From JAQAZP01 sp032127265 (GTDB lineage Bacteria > Acidobacteriota > JAQAZP01): a DNA stretch of 52,947 nucleotides. The translations under genes were made by a program, and so were the position numbers. Position 1 is the stretch's first letter; the number at the start of each line of letters is the position of its first letter. The notes under the pieces were generated by a model that saw nothing but the letters and a program-made list of their open reading frames with translations, made no database searches and was not told the origin of the DNA. The DNA lies in the NCBI GenBank assembly GCA_032127265.1, contig JAQAZP010000133.1, forward strand, positions 1 to 52,947, given 5' to 3'. Below, piece by piece: positions 52,407 through 52,947 of this stretch.

Positions 52407-52947
52407 CGATCTTTCCCCCTTGCTGAAGCGAGTTGCTGCTCCAATCCGGGCAAAGCGGATCGCTGGCCGGCCGGAACAACAGGTCTCTGGTGGCGCATCT
52501 CGTAACTTTTTTGGTGTATAGCCATGGGTTTGCGATTGGATACAGCCTCTCCAACCAAGAATCTAGTTGCAAATACCATACCACGGCAGGGGTCAGGACG
52601 AAGCCAGGGATGAGCTCTCCATACTTCACAGACAAGCCATTTGTATGCAATTGTTTACGCAGCAAACTGGATCTCCGGACAATCCGGGGTAATTCAAAGG
52701 TGCGCCTGGAACATGTTTCACAGCAGTAATGTTATCCCCATAAGCGGCAAAATAGTAATTATCGCTGATAAAACAGTAATAACAGCCTCAATTTCGGTCT
52801 GGTAATGCCGATCATTCACTTCCTTCTGCACTGACGTGATAGACATGGTGCTTCATCCGTGAAGTGTTGCCAAGCCATCGGCAGGAGTGGAATTGGAGGT
52901 CCAATGGGACAGATTGTCAACACCGGTTTCGTTTTGGACAGATTCAC
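52407..52947. other. Right-end region without a supported gene
   Basis: GC falls to the right and I find no sustained coding sequence. At the very end, an ATG at 52904 is preceded by GGAGG at a suitable distance (52896-52900) and stays open to the window edge for 14 codons, so a gene may begin here. It is too short to name. Confidence 0.35.

Noticed and set aside
1..52947. Search for CRISPR arrays, tRNA and rRNA genes
   Set aside because: No regularly spaced direct repeats and no cloverleaf or rRNA signature were seen apart from the tmRNA and its partial copies.

Overview
The window is high-GC chromosomal DNA from a Gram-negative, flagellated bacterium. It encodes outer-membrane beta-barrels, a heptosyltransferase-type GT9 enzyme, a FliA/FlgM pair and multiheme secreted proteins. 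The large two-domain ABC permease of the kind abundant in Acidobacteriota, its NtrC/histidine-kinase partner pair, and the long secreted proteins with Ig, HYR and FG-GAP modules suggest Acidobacteriota or a close relative. That assignment is inference from protein style, not from a marker gene. No tRNA, rRNA or CRISPR array was seen; one tmRNA gene (ssrA) is clear. Several sigma70 promoters share one form: TTGAC-like, a 17-nt spacer, then TATAnT-like.

Layout. 0.3-4.8 kb: an operon of an adenylate-forming (CapK/PaaK-like) domain fused to a radical SAM domain, a polysaccharide pyruvyltransferase-like protein and an exported rhodanese, probably for cell-surface polymer modification. 4.9-12.3 kb: a tripartite ABC exporter (adaptor, ATPase, permease) behind a canonical sigma54 promoter, followed by an NtrC-type activator and its membrane kinase, which looks like a self-contained regulon. 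12.3-18.8 kb: an N-terminal fragment of an M1-type peptidase, a large exported protein with a barrel-like C-terminus, an EFR1-type ferredoxin/flavodoxin membrane protein, an exported coiled-coil protein and a small outer-membrane barrel.

18.8-24.7 kb is a rearranged island next to the 3' end of ssrA. It holds a decayed DUF4143-type ATPase in two pieces on opposite strands, a subtilisin, a helix-turn-helix fragment, and an operon of a Fic protein and a DUF6880-like protein. A 29-bp imperfect copy of the ssrA 3' end bounds the Fic operon, and an 18-bp part of it recurs inverted at 18.8 kb. 24.7-30.1 kb: ssrA, a divergent citrate lyase operon (CitD-CitE fusion plus CitF) and a radical SAM protein whose SPASM part is encoded separately through a GTGA overlap.

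30.1-35.3 kb, minus strand: a DUF4398-like lipoprotein, an unlisted 58-residue four-cysteine protein, a GT39-type glycosyltransferase, a DHH phosphoesterase, FlgM and FliA. 35.9-39.7 kb: a FleQ/FlrC-style sigma54 activator, a receiver-Fis protein lacking the AAA+ domain but with nearly the same recognition helix, and a receiver/HD-GYP protein, together a likely motility/c-di-GMP control module. 39.7-42.7 kb: an unknown protein, a GT9 heptosyltransferase, an FmdB-type zinc ribbon and a small HExxH protein. 42.9-52.4 kb: three large exported proteins (propeller/FG-GAP, hexaheme cytochrome, M6 protease), the last two convergent and separated by terminators. GGGGAC/GTCCCC palindromes resembling REP elements recur at several gene ends.
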